Assembly: GCF_026967795.1 (NCBI RefSeq)
Contig: NZ_JAPVBH010000002.1
Span: 248,001-312,000 of the forward strand
DNA: 64,000 nucleotides
Origin: Modestobacter sp. VKM Ac-2986
GTDB lineage: Bacteria; Actinomycetota; Actinomycetes; Mycobacteriales; Geodermatophilaceae
Direction: 5' to 3'
Under the pieces are notes generated by a model that was given only the letters and a program-made list of their open reading frames with translations, did no database searches and was not told the origin of the DNA. Positions 44,776 to 52,723 of this stretch are shown in pieces. The position numbers and the translations under genes are program-made. Within the stretch, counting starts at the first letter, position 1, and each line of letters begins with the position of its first letter.

Positions 44776-45285
44776 TCACGTCTCAGGGCGCCCGGCGGGA
44801 CGGCGGCGGCCGCCGTCCATCGACCGCAGGCGGACCGGGGCCGGCGGCGGGGCCGGCCGGCTGATCGTGGTCTCCACGACGCCGAGGAAGGTGCGCACGT
44901 CACGGACGAGGTCGTCGGCCTCCCGCTCGGTGACCGCGTGCGACAGGCCGGCCTCGGCCGCGGCCCGCTTGGCCGCGCCGGCGGCGAAGAACGCCGCCCA
45001 CTCGCCCAGCTCGGGGGCGACCTTGCTGATCAGCACCCAGGCGCTGCGCGGACGGCGCCGGCCGGCGTCGGCGTCGGGCTGGGTGCGGGCGGCCAGCACC
45101 GCCGCGGCGGCGCGCAGGGCGGCCAGGTGCGCGGTGGCGTACCGCCAGCCGGCGTCGGGGCTGCCGGTCGCCTCGGCCAGCCCGCGGTGGGCCTGGCCGA
45201 GCAGCTGGGCGGCGGCAGAGGGCAGGGCCGGGGGCAAGGGGAGCTCCCCCTGCTCGGGGGCCGGCAGGACCCGGGCGGCGCCCAT
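44776..45285 (-). CDS. SAV_6107 family HEPN-like protein
   Basis: A 169-residue, all-helical protein. Conserved features of the SAV_6107 family are AHRGLAEATGSPDAGWRYATAHLAALRAAAAVLAAR, WVLISKVAPELGEWAAFFA and EADDLVRDVRTFLGVVE, a HEPN-like helical bundle. Family members sit next to DnaE2 in many actinobacteria; the activity is unknown. The ATG at 45285 shares one base with the DUF6504 stop. 73 bases separate it from dnaE2. Cotranscription from the SOS promoter suggests a role in damage tolerance, possibly as a partner replacing ImuA'; that is inference. Confidence 0.88.
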   Translation of the reverse strand: MGAARVLPAPEQGELPLPPALPSAAAQLLGQAHRGLAEATGSPDAGWRYATAHLAALRAAAAVLAARTQPDADAGRRRPRSAWVLISKVAPELGEWAAFFAAGAAKRAAAEAGLSHAVTEREADDLVRDVRTFLGVVETTISRPAPPPAPVRLRSMDGGRRRPAGRPET

Positions 45286-45608
45286 CAGTCGTGCGCCCGC
45301 ACGAGCAGCCACTGCCCGGCCGTCGGCTCCCAGGACAGGTCGAACACCCCGGCGAAGCTCATCCGGGACCGCCCGGCCCGCGAGGCCTCCACCCGCCAGA
45401 CCTGCCGGGTGGCGACCAGGTCGGCCGAGGCGCCACGGCCGGCGGGGTCGGGCTGCCACCACGGGGCGGTCTCGACCCACGAGTCGAGCAGCTCGCCCAC
45501 CACGTAGCGGGTCTGGCCTCGCCAGAACTGGGCCGGCCCCGTCGGCCCCTGCTCGACCTGCACCTCTTCACCGACGCGGCCACCGGCCCCGACGAGCACT
45601 CGGCTCAT
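45285..45608 (-). CDS. DUF6504 family protein, first gene of the SOS operon
   Basis: A 107-residue protein of unknown function that I place in DUF6504, a family typically found next to DNA polymerase genes in actinobacteria. Visible features are EVQVEQGPTGPAQFWRGQTRYVVGELLDSWVE, aromatic residues in APWWQPDP, and a C-terminal beta-rich half (VWRVEASRAGR, FDLSWEPTAGQWLLVRAHD). The ATG at 45608 has GGGGAG seven bases upstream. It lies 112 bases downstream of a perfect LexA box and overlaps the SAV_6107 start. Family naming is from memory of context and motif, so moderate certainty. Confidence 0.8.
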   Translation of the reverse strand: MSRVLVGAGGRVGEEVQVEQGPTGPAQFWRGQTRYVVGELLDSWVETAPWWQPDPAGRGASADLVATRQVWRVEASRAGRSRMSFAGVFDLSWEPTAGQWLLVRAHD

Positions 45609-45715
45609 GACAGACTCCCCAACTCCTCGCCCCACCGGCCGGCCCACGCCCCGGCCCGGCGGGGAAGCGCATGCGGGGAAGGCATGACGGCCCGGGCCGG
45701 TGAGCGGACCCACCG

Positions 45716-45773
45716 GTGTTCGAACACGTGTTCGAACACGTCGAGTAGACCGGAGGCGGACCGGGGACGTCAA
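45716..45773 (-). promoter_or_regulatory. LexA box and promoter of DUF6504-SAV_6107-dnaE2
   Basis: TCGAACACGTGTTCGA at 45720-45735 is a perfect palindromic SOS box. It is embedded in two tandem copies of the palindrome GTGTTCGAACAC (45716-45727 and 45728-45739). On the minus strand TTGACG (45773-45768), 18 bases, then TCTACT (45749-45744) form a -35/-10 pair whose start would fall in the box, as expected for LexA repression. Confidence 0.88.
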
Positions 45774-45874
45774 GCCGGGACGGGTGTGTCCACGACCGTG
45801 TCGTCCCCCGCTCCTGCACCACGGTCCGGGCAACTCGTTTGCGCCGCGCCCCACCCCCGGTGTCGACTGGGGCG

Positions 45875-47221
45875 GTGCCCGCCCTGCCTCGTGCGCTGAT
45901 GCCCCTGCGGCACCCGGGCTACCGCTGGCTGGCCGTCTCGCTGGTGCTCACGCTGACCTCCTCGGGCCTGTACCTGCTGGCCGTGGTCTGGCAGGTGATC
46001 GAGCTCGGTGGCGGGCCGGCGGCGCTGTCGCTGGTCAGCGCCGGCACGGCCGTCGGGATGCTGCTGACCACGCTGCTCGGTGGCGCCCTGGCCGACCGGG
46101 TGCCGCAGCGGCGCCTGCTGCTGGTCGTCGCCGTCGTCGAGCTGGTCGCGACCGGGGTCGTCGCCGCGCTCTCGCTGGCCGGGCTGCTCCAGCTGTGGCA
46201 CCTGGCCGTGGCGTCGCTGCTCATCGGGCTGGGCCAGGGCCTGTACTACCCGGCCTACTCGGCGCTGGTGCCCGCGCTGCTGCCCGCCGACGAGCTGCTG
46301 GCGGCCAACGGGCTGGAGGGGGTCCTCCGGCCGCTGCTCACGCAGGCCGCCGGCCCGGCCGCGGCCGGGGCGATCGTCGCGGCCGCCTCACCCGGTGCCG
46401 CCCTGCTGGTCACCGCGGTGGCCGCGCTGGGGGCGGTCCTGGCGCTGCTGCGGCTGCCGGCCACGCCGCTGCGCCGCGACCTGGACGCCGAGGCCGCGGC
46501 CGCCGGCGGGCCCGCCCGGCACCCGGTCACCGCACTGCTGCACGACGTCCGGGCCGGCTTCTCCTACATGGTCGCGACCCCGTGGCTGCTCGCGACGCTG
46601 GTCTTCGCCTCGCTGCTGGTACTCGTGGTGCTCGGCCCGCTGGAGGTGCTGACCCCCTTCGCGCTGCGCGAGCAGACCGGCGGCGGGCCCTCGGAGCACT
46701 CGCTGGTGCTGGCCTCGTTCGGGATCGCCGGGGCGGTGGGCTCCCTCGCCGTCGCCTCGCGCCCGCTGCCGCGCCGCTACCTGACGCTGATGATCACGCT
46801 GTGGGGCGCCGGGTGCGCGCCGCTGGCGGTGTTCGGTGTGGCCACCGAGCTGTGGCTGTTCGTGCTCGCCGCCGCGGTCGCCGGGGCGGCCTTCCAGGGG
46901 GCCACCGTCATCTGGGGCACGCTGCTGCAGCGCCGGGTGCCCCCGGCGATGCTCGGCCGGGTGTCCAGCCTGGACTTCTTCGTCTCGCTGGCCTTCCTGC
47001 CGGTGTCGATGGCGCTGGCCGGCCCGGTGAGCGGGGTGATCGGGGTGCCGGCCACCTTCGCCCTCGCCGGGCTGGTGCCCCCGGTGCTGGCTGCGGTCGC
47101 GATCGTGGTGGCCCGGCTGCCCGCCGACGAGATCGCCCACCCGCTCGACACCCCGACCGGGACGACGGACGACACGGCGGACGGGACGACGGAGGAGACG
47201 GCCGCCCTCGGTCGGAGGTGA
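45875..47221 (+). CDS. MFS transporter (exporter-like)
   Basis: A 448-residue permease with about 12 transmembrane helices. The loop 2-3 signature is GGALADRVPQRRLLL. The first half has GLGQGLYYPAYSALVPALLP, similar to the MFS_3/enterobactin-exporter-like (EntS) group. The C-terminus is an acidic Thr/Asp tail. The substrate is unknown. The start is uncertain: GTG 45875 is used, with ATG 45899 possible. It is divergent from the SOS operon, but no -10 relating it to the LexA box was seen. Confidence 0.85.
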   Translation: MPALPRALMPLRHPGYRWLAVSLVLTLTSSGLYLLAVVWQVIELGGGPAALSLVSAGTAVGMLLTTLLGGALADRVPQRRLLLVVAVVELVATGVVAALSLAGLLQLWHLAVASLLIGLGQGLYYPAYSALVPALLPADELLAANGLEGVLRPLLTQAAGPAAAGAIVAAASPGAALLVTAVAALGAVLALLRLPATPLRRDLDAEAAAAGGPARHPVTALLHDVRAGFSYMVATPWLLATLVFASLLVLVVLGPLEVLTPFALREQTGGGPSEHSLVLASFGIAGAVGSLAVASRPLPRRYLTLMITLWGAGCAPLAVFGVATELWLFVLAAAVAGAAFQGATVIWGTLLQRRVPPAMLGRVSSLDFFVSLAFLPVSMALAGPVSGVIGVPATFALAGLVPPVLAAVAIVVARLPADEIAHPLDTPTGTTDDTADGTTEETAALGRR

Positions 47222-47270
47222 CCACCGGGCGGTGCGGCGGGCTCCCCCGGCCGGTGGCAGGATCGCGCGC

Positions 47271-47810
47271 ATGACCTCAGCGGAGATCCCGCAGCACCCC
47301 CGGGTCGCCGAGGTCGTGCAGCTGCTGCGCGCCGCCGGCGTCCCCGGTGAGGTGCGCGTGCTGCCCGACAGCGCCCGGACGGCGGCCGAGGCGGCCGCCG
47401 GGCTCGGTGTGCCGGTCGGCGCCATCGCCAACAGCCTGGTGTTCGACGTCGGCGGCCAGCCGTTGCTGGTGCTGACCAGCGGCGCGCACCGGGTGTCCGA
47501 GCCGCTGGTGGCCGAGCTGCTCGGCGTCCCGGCGGTCGTCCGGGCCACCCCGGAGTTCGTCCGGCAGCACACCGGGCAGGCCATCGGCGGCGTCGCCCCG
47601 GTCGGGCACCCCGAGCCCATCGGCACGCTGGTCGACGTCGAACTGGCCCGGCACGCGCAGGTCTGGGCCGCCGCCGGGCACCCGCACACCGTCTTCCCGA
47701 CCAGCTACGCGGAGCTGCTGCGGCTGACCGACGGCACCCCCGCCGAGGTCGGCCCCGGTCCGTCGGTCGAGCCCGGCACGGCGCCGCACCTCGAGGAGGT
47801 GGCCTCGTGA
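47271..47810 (+). CDS. YbaK/EbsC-family aminoacyl-tRNA deacylase
   Basis: A 179-residue protein of the YbaK/ProRS-editing-domain superfamily, which hydrolyses mischarged tRNA (Cys-tRNA-Pro and relatives). Family blocks are PDSARTAAEAAAGLGVPVGAIANSLVF (with the conserved Lys position replaced by Asn in this subgroup), GAHRVSEPLVAELLG, TGQAIGGVAPVGHPEPIGTLVDVEL and AAAGHPHTVFPTSYAELLRLT. The ATG at 47271 follows CAGGAT by seven bases. It is coupled to the following acetyltransferase gene by a GTGA overlap. Confidence 0.9.
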   Translation: MTSAEIPQHPRVAEVVQLLRAAGVPGEVRVLPDSARTAAEAAAGLGVPVGAIANSLVFDVGGQPLLVLTSGAHRVSEPLVAELLGVPAVVRATPEFVRQHTGQAIGGVAPVGHPEPIGTLVDVELARHAQVWAAAGHPHTVFPTSYAELLRLTDGTPAEVGPGPSVEPGTAPHLEEVAS

Positions 47811-48385
47811 CCGGCACGACCCCGGCCACCCGGGTCGTCGAGCTGCCCGTGCCCTGGATGCGCGAGCACCTGCACGAGGCGCTGGCCATCTACGGCGCGG
47901 CGATGGGCTACGGCGACGCCGTCGTCGCCGGCCGCTACGGCTACGCCGTCCAGCACACCGAGCGCGCCGGCTTCCGGGCCGTGGGCGCCTTCGTCGAGAC
48001 GCCGGACGGCGAGCGGCTGGTCGGCTTCGGCTACGGCTACCTCGTGTCGCCCGGCCAGTGGTGGCACGACCAGGTGCGCAACGCCCTGGACCGGCGGACG
48101 GCGAAGCAGTGGCTGCCCGGCGCCTTCGAGGTCTGCGAGCTGCACGTGCACCCCGACCACCAGAGCCGCGGGCTGGGCCGGCAGCTGCTGCACGCGCTGG
48201 TCGCCGACGCCGACTCCACGGTGGCGCTGCTGAGCACCCCGGACACCGACACCAAGGCCTTCCGGCTCTACCACGCCGACGGCTTCGTCGACCTCGCCCG
48301 GGGCCACCACTTCCCCGGCGACTCCCGCCCGTTCGCCATCCTGGGTGCCCGCCTGCCGCTGGCCCCGCCTGCCCGGAAGGACTGA
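47807..48385 (+). CDS. GNAT acetyltransferase
   Basis: A 192-residue acetyltransferase. The acetyl-CoA site is seen as CELHVHPDHQSRGLGRQLLHALV (motif A with R/Q-x-x-G-x-G/A type loop), then STPDTDTKAFRLYHADGFVDLARG (motif B). The substrate is unknown. It starts in a GTGA overlap with the YbaK-like gene and ends in a CTGA overlap with the following FAD oxidoreductase, so four or five genes to the right are probably one operon. Its place before carotenoid-type genes does not by itself give it a role in pigment formation. Confidence 0.88.
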   Translation: MTGTTPATRVVELPVPWMREHLHEALAIYGAAMGYGDAVVAGRYGYAVQHTERAGFRAVGAFVETPDGERLVGFGYGYLVSPGQWWHDQVRNALDRRTAKQWLPGAFEVCELHVHPDHQSRGLGRQLLHALVADADSTVALLSTPDTDTKAFRLYHADGFVDLARGHHFPGDSRPFAILGARLPLAPPARKD

Positions 48386-50076
48386 TCGCCGTTCCCAGCT
48401 CGCCGCAGGACACCGCCGTCCCCCCGCCCCCCGGCGACACCACCGTCGACGCCGTCGTCATCGGCTCCGGGCACAACGGCATGGTCGCCGCCGCCCACCT
48501 GGCGAAGGCCGGGCTGCGGGTGGAGGTGGTGGAGTCCGACGAGGTGCTGGGCGGCGCGGTCTCCACCGTGGAGCGGTGGCCCGGCGTCCGGGTCGACCGC
48601 GGGTCCAGCGCGCACGTGATCATCCGGCACAGCGGGGTGGTCGAGGAGCTGGAGCTCGAGGAGTTCGGGCTGCGCTACATCGACTGCGACCCGTGGGCCT
48701 TCGCCCCGGCCCCGGTGCCCGGCGACCCCGGCCCGGACGGGCAGCCGCTGGTGTTCTCCGTCGACCTGGACGCCACCTGCGCCTCGATCGCCGCCGCGTG
48801 CGGGGAGGCCGACGCCGCCGCCTACCGCCGGTTCGTCGAGGTGTGGGGCCCGCGCAGCGCCGCCGTCGTCAAGGCCTTCGGCGACCGGCCGGGCCCCGTC
48901 CAACTGGTGCGCCACCTGTGGCCGATCGGCTCCGGCCGCCCCCGCACCCCCGGCGGGGAGATCGCCACCGACTTCCTCGGCTCCGGCGACGCGCTGCTGG
49001 ACCGCTGGTTCACCTCCGAGCGGCTCAAGGCCGCCCTGGCCTGGTTCGGCGCGCAGTCCGGCCCGCCGATGTCCGAGCCCGGCACCGCGGCCATGGTCGG
49101 CTGGGTGGCGCTGCTGCACGACGTCCCGCCCGGCCACCCGGTGGGCGGCTCCGGCGGGCTCACCCAGGCCCTCGCCGCCCGGCTGGCTGCCGACGGCGGC
49201 CGGGTCGTCCTCGGCGACGGCGCGGCCCGGCTGCTGGTCGAGGGCCCGGACGGCGCCCGGCGGGTGACCGGCGTGCAGACGGTGTCCGGACGGCGGGTCA
49301 CCGCCCCCGTGGTCGTCGCCGCCTGCCACGTGCTGGCCACCAGGACCCTCGCCGGTGACGACGCACCGCCGGCGCTGGCCGACGCCGACCCGCCGCTGGG
49401 CAACGGCTTCGGCCTGGTGCTGCGCTGCCAGACGAACGCCCTGCCCGACTACCCCGGCGTGGGCGACGAGGCCCTGCAGGGCCTGCAGCTGCTGTGCACC
49501 GACCGCGCGCAGCTGGCCCGGGCGCACGGCGACTACCTCGCCGGGGAGCTCCCCCGCGAGCCGGTGCCGCTGGCGATGTCGTTCTCCGCGAGCGACCCGA
49601 CCCTCGCCCCCGAGGGCCAGCACGTGGTCACCATCTGGGGGCAGTGGTACCCCTACGCCCTCGCCGACGGCAGCAGCTGGGACGACCTGGCCGAGGACGC
49701 CGCCCAGCAGCTCGTCGCCGCGGTCGACCGGTACGCCCCCGGCTTCGCCGACTCGGTGCAGCGGATGTACGTCCAGACCCCGCTGAAGCTGGAGCAGGAG
49801 CTGTCCCTGCTGCGCGGCAACGTCATGCACGTGGAGATGAGCCTGGCCAGCATGTTCAGCTTCCGGCCCACCCCGGCGCTGTCCGGTCACCGCGTCCCGG
49901 GCCTGGACGGGCTGTACCTGGCCGGCGCCTCCACCCACCCCGGTGGCGGTGTCTCCGGCAACTCCGGGCGCACCGCCGCGCGGATCGTGCTGGCCGACCG
50001 TCGTCCCGCCGCGCGGCTGCGCACCGGGCTCTCGGCAGGGGTCCGGACCCGGCTGGCGGCCCGGGCGGCGCGGTGA
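48382..50076 (+). CDS. PYROXD2/CrtI-like FAD oxidoreductase, apparent CTG start
   Basis: An FAD-dependent oxidoreductase of about 564 residues. The dinucleotide-binding motif AVVIGSGHNGMVAAAHLAKAG starts about 23 residues in. A C-terminal FAD motif, GLYLAGASTHPGGGVSGNSG, is typical of the PYROXD2/phytoene-desaturase superfamily. No ATG, GTG or TTG exists in frame between the preceding gene and the FAD motif. CTG 48382, whose TG is part of the GNAT stop TGA, is the best start, with GGAAGG close upstream. ATG 48481 would cut the FAD fold in half. With CruF and CruG downstream it probably acts on carotenoids, for example as a desaturase or ketolase. Confidence 0.82.
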   Translation: MIAVPSSPQDTAVPPPPGDTTVDAVVIGSGHNGMVAAAHLAKAGLRVEVVESDEVLGGAVSTVERWPGVRVDRGSSAHVIIRHSGVVEELELEEFGLRYIDCDPWAFAPAPVPGDPGPDGQPLVFSVDLDATCASIAAACGEADAAAYRRFVEVWGPRSAAVVKAFGDRPGPVQLVRHLWPIGSGRPRTPGGEIATDFLGSGDALLDRWFTSERLKAALAWFGAQSGPPMSEPGTAAMVGWVALLHDVPPGHPVGGSGGLTQALAARLAADGGRVVLGDGAARLLVEGPDGARRVTGVQTVSGRRVTAPVVVAACHVLATRTLAGDDAPPALADADPPLGNGFGLVLRCQTNALPDYPGVGDEALQGLQLLCTDRAQLARAHGDYLAGELPREPVPLAMSFSASDPTLAPEGQHVVTIWGQWYPYALADGSSWDDLAEDAAQQLVAAVDRYAPGFADSVQRMYVQTPLKLEQELSLLRGNVMHVEMSLASMFSFRPTPALSGHRVPGLDGLYLAGASTHPGGGVSGNSGRTAARIVLADRRPAARLRTGLSAGVRTRLAARAAR

Positions 50077-50852
50077 CCGCCACCGCCGTCCGCGGACGCA
50101 CCCGGCCGGCGCCGGGCTGGCTGCCGCTGGCGCTCACCGTGGCGCTGCTGGCCACCGCGATCGCCTACCCGCTGTCCGGTGGGTCGGCCCGCACCGGCAT
50201 CAGCTGGGTGATCGTACTGCTGGGCTCCGCGGCCGCGATCAGCCACGCCTGGGTGAGTCGCGGCGCCCGGACCGGCCTCGGGGTGCTGGTGCTGGTGGCC
50301 GTGGTGGCCGTCGGGTTCGAGGCGCTGGGGCTGTCGACCGGCTTCCCGTACGGCACCTACGACTACAGCGACGTGCTGGGCCCCACGCTGCTCGGCGTCC
50401 CGTTCCTGGTGCCGCTGGCCTGGCTGATGATGGCCTGGCCGAGCTGGGTCGTGGCCCGGCGGCTGGCCCCGGACTCACGCCCGCTGCGGGTGCTCGTGGC
50501 CGCCTACGTCTTCGCCGCCTGGGACGTCGTGCTGGACCCGCAGCTGGTGCAGGCCGGCTTCTGGCGCTGGGCGCACCCCACGCCGGGGCTGCCCGGCATC
50601 GACACGGTGCCGCTGACCAACCTGGCCGGCTGGCTGGTTGCCGGGCTGGTGCTGATGACGCTGCTGGACCTGCTGGTGGCCCGCACCGCGACCCCGCCCC
50701 GCATCGGCGACACCGCGCCGCTGCTCACGCTGGCCTGGATGGTGCTGGGCGGTGCGCTGGCGCACGCCGTCTGGCTCGACCTCCCCGGGTCGGCCGTGTG
50801 GGGCGTCGTCCTGGCGGCGCCGGTGGTCGTCGCGCTGGTCCGCCGGCGGTGA
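50073..50852 (+). CDS. cruF: CruF-like carotenoid 1',2'-hydratase-family membrane protein
   Basis: A 259-residue integral membrane protein with about seven helices, of the DUF422/CruF family. Conserved blocks are EALGLSTGFPYGTYDYSDVLGPTLLGVPFLVPLAW, AAWDVVLDPQLVQAGFWRW and NLAGWLVAGLVLMTLLDLL. CruF hydrates the psi end of acyclic carotenoids in Deinococcus and cyanobacteria, and relatives act in C50 pigments. The GTG at 50073 overlaps the oxidoreductase stop (GTGA), and its own stop overlaps the glycosyltransferase start. The exact reaction in this organism is inferred. Confidence 0.85.
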   Translation: MTATAVRGRTRPAPGWLPLALTVALLATAIAYPLSGGSARTGISWVIVLLGSAAAISHAWVSRGARTGLGVLVLVAVVAVGFEALGLSTGFPYGTYDYSDVLGPTLLGVPFLVPLAWLMMAWPSWVVARRLAPDSRPLRVLVAAYVFAAWDVVLDPQLVQAGFWRWAHPTPGLPGIDTVPLTNLAGWLVAGLVLMTLLDLLVARTATPPRIGDTAPLLTLAWMVLGGALAHAVWLDLPGSAVWGVVLAAPVVVALVRRR

Positions 50853-51961
50853 GTCCGGCGGCGCACCGGCTGGTGCAGGCGTGCGCCGGGCTGTCGGTGC
50901 TCGCCGCCGTGCACGCGGCGGTCAACACCGCGCTGCTGCGCCGTCCCCCGCCCGCGCCGCGGCCGGTCGACCGCCGGGTCACCGTGGTCGTGCCGGCCCG
51001 GGACGAGGCCGACCAGATCGCGGGCTGCCTGGCCGCGCTGCTCGACCAGCGTGGGGTGCCGGGGCTGGGCGTGGTGGTGGTCGACGACGGCTCCACCGAC
51101 GGCACCCCCGACCGGGTCCCGGCCGACCCCCGGGTGCAGGTGCTCACCGCCCGGCCGCCGGGGCCGGGGTGGCTGGGCAAGCCGAACGCCTGCGCCCAGG
51201 GCGCGGCCGCCGCCGGGGACGCCGAGCTGCTGGTGTTCCTCGACGCCGACGTCCGGCTGGCGCCGCACGCGATCGCCTCGGCCGTCGCCGTGCTGGAGGA
51301 CGCCGGCCTCGACCTCGTCTCCCCCTGGCCGCGGCAGCTCACCGGCACCGCGGCCGAGCGGCTGGTGCAGCCGCTCCAGCAGTGGCTGTGGGCCACCCTG
51401 CTGCCGCTGCGGCCGGCCGAGCGCTCGCCCCGGCCCTCGCTGGCCGCGGCCAACGGCCAGTTCCTGGTGGTGCGGCGGACGGCGTACGAGCGGGCCGGTG
51501 GGCACGCGGCGGTGCGCGGCGAGGTCCTCGAGGACATCGCCCTGCTGCGCGCGGTCAAGGCCGCCGGCGGGCGCGGGGTCGTCGTCGACGGTTCGACGCT
51601 GGCCAGCTGCCGGATGTACGACGGCTGGCCGGCGGTCCGCGACGGCTACACGAAGTCGCTGTGGTCGGCCCTCGGCGGGCACCCGGCGGCGTCGGCCGGG
51701 GCCGCCGTGGCGCTGGGCGCGGTCTGGGTGCTCCCCCCGCTGGCGGCGCTGACCGGGTCGCGGGCCGGGCTGGTCGGCTACGCGGCCGGCGTGGTCAACC
51801 GGGCGGTCGTCGCGGCCGGCACCGGCGGCCGGGTGTGGCCCGACGCGCTGGCCCACCCGGTGTCGGTGGCGCTGCTGGACGTGCTGGTGGCCCGCTCGCT
51901 GCGCGCCCACCGGCGCGGTGAGCTGACCTGGCGGGGCCGCACGCTGACCGTCCCGCGCTGA
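50849..51961 (+). CDS. cruG: CruG-like family 2 glycosyltransferase
   Basis: A 370-residue GT2 enzyme with an N-terminal hydrophobic segment and two helices after residue 270. The catalytic fold shows VTVVVPARDEADQI, VVVVDDGSTDGT, the LVFLDADVRL metal-binding DxD and EDIALLRAVKAAGG as the acceptor/base region. CruG transfers sugars onto the hydroxyl that CruF creates, giving carotenoid glycosides. Adjacency and GTGA overlap with cruF support that role. The stop is 16 bases before the flavin reductase-like gene, which may start a new transcript. Confidence 0.83.
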   Translation: MSPAAHRLVQACAGLSVLAAVHAAVNTALLRRPPPAPRPVDRRVTVVVPARDEADQIAGCLAALLDQRGVPGLGVVVVDDGSTDGTPDRVPADPRVQVLTARPPGPGWLGKPNACAQGAAAAGDAELLVFLDADVRLAPHAIASAVAVLEDAGLDLVSPWPRQLTGTAAERLVQPLQQWLWATLLPLRPAERSPRPSLAAANGQFLVVRRTAYERAGGHAAVRGEVLEDIALLRAVKAAGGRGVVVDGSTLASCRMYDGWPAVRDGYTKSLWSALGGHPAASAGAAVALGAVWVLPPLAALTGSRAGLVGYAAGVVNRAVVAAGTGGRVWPDALAHPVSVALLDVLVARSLRAHRRGELTWRGRTLTVPR

Positions 51962-51977
51962 CGACGACGATGGGGCG

Positions 51978-52622
51978 GTGACCGAGCCCCGCACGTCCTT
52001 CGACCCGGCGCAGATGGACCCCGGCGCCTTCTACCGGGTGCTCAACTCCGTCGTCGTCCCCCGCCCGATCGCCTGGGTCGTGACCCGCTCGGCCGAGGGC
52101 GTGCACAACCTGGCGCCGCACTCGTTCTACACGGTGGCCTGCGTCGACCCGCCGATCGTGCAGTTCACCTCGGTGGGCCGCAAGGACTCCCTGGTCAACG
52201 CCGAGGCGACCGGGGACTTCACGGTCAACCTGACGCCGGAGTCGATGTTCGAGCAGGCCAACGCCACCGGCACCGACTTCCCGCCCGAGGAGAGCGAGGC
52301 CGAGCACACCGGCGTCCGGCTGGAGCCGAGTGAGACCGTCGCGGCGATGCGGGTGGCGCAGTCGCCGGTGTCGCTGGAGTGCACGCTGCACTCGACGCTG
52401 CGGCTCGGCGACAGCACCGTCGTCTTCGGGCAGGTGCGGCACATCGCCGTCCACACCACCGCCGTCCGCGACGGCCGGCCGCGGATCGAGCACCTGCGCC
52501 CGCTCGCCCGCCTGGGCGGCAACGAGTGGTCGACGATCGGCGAGGTCAGGGAGATCCGCCGCATCCCCTACGCGACCTGGACCGACGACCCCTCCATCGG
52601 CGAGCAGCTCCGCGGCGACTGA
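51978..52622 (+). CDS. Flavin reductase-like FMN-binding protein
   Basis: A 214-residue split-barrel flavoprotein of the flavin reductase-like domain family. It shows FYRVLNSVVVPRPIAWVVTR, NLAPHSFYTVACVDPPIVQFTSVG, RKDSLVNAEATGDFTVNL and a conserved second half. Related proteins reduce FMN or use it for redox chemistry; the physiological partner is unknown. The GTG start follows GACGAT by six bases, suggesting its own start of transcription. A copy of the dispersed hairpin repeat follows immediately after the stop. Confidence 0.88.
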   Translation: MTEPRTSFDPAQMDPGAFYRVLNSVVVPRPIAWVVTRSAEGVHNLAPHSFYTVACVDPPIVQFTSVGRKDSLVNAEATGDFTVNLTPESMFEQANATGTDFPPEESEAEHTGVRLEPSETVAAMRVAQSPVSLECTLHSTLRLGDSTVVFGQVRHIAVHTTAVRDGRPRIEHLRPLARLGGNEWSTIGEVREIRRIPYATWTDDPSIGEQLRGD

Positions 52623-52623
52623 T

Positions 52624-52683
52624 GAAGGACCCCGCTGCCCCCCACCACTCGCGAGCTCGCGGCGGGACCCTGCAGCGGGGCCG
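52624..52683 (+). repeat. Dispersed 60-bp hairpin repeat, copy B
   Basis: Starts two bases after the preceding stop and closely matches copies at 10582-10641 (minus) and 57096-57155. Nested arms CCCCGCTGC/GCAGCGGGG and CCCACC/GGCGGG with a CTCGCGAGCTCG centre form a long hairpin. It lies between two convergent genes and may act as terminator in both directions. Confidence 0.85.
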
Positions 52684-52723
52684 CAAGGGGCCATGTTCGC
52701 CAACACGGCCACCCTGCGGGTCC

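Noticed and set aside
48481..50076. ATG 48481 as the start of the FAD oxidoreductase
   Set aside because: It would remove the first half of the GxGxxG nucleotide-binding motif, which is intact upstream in frame.
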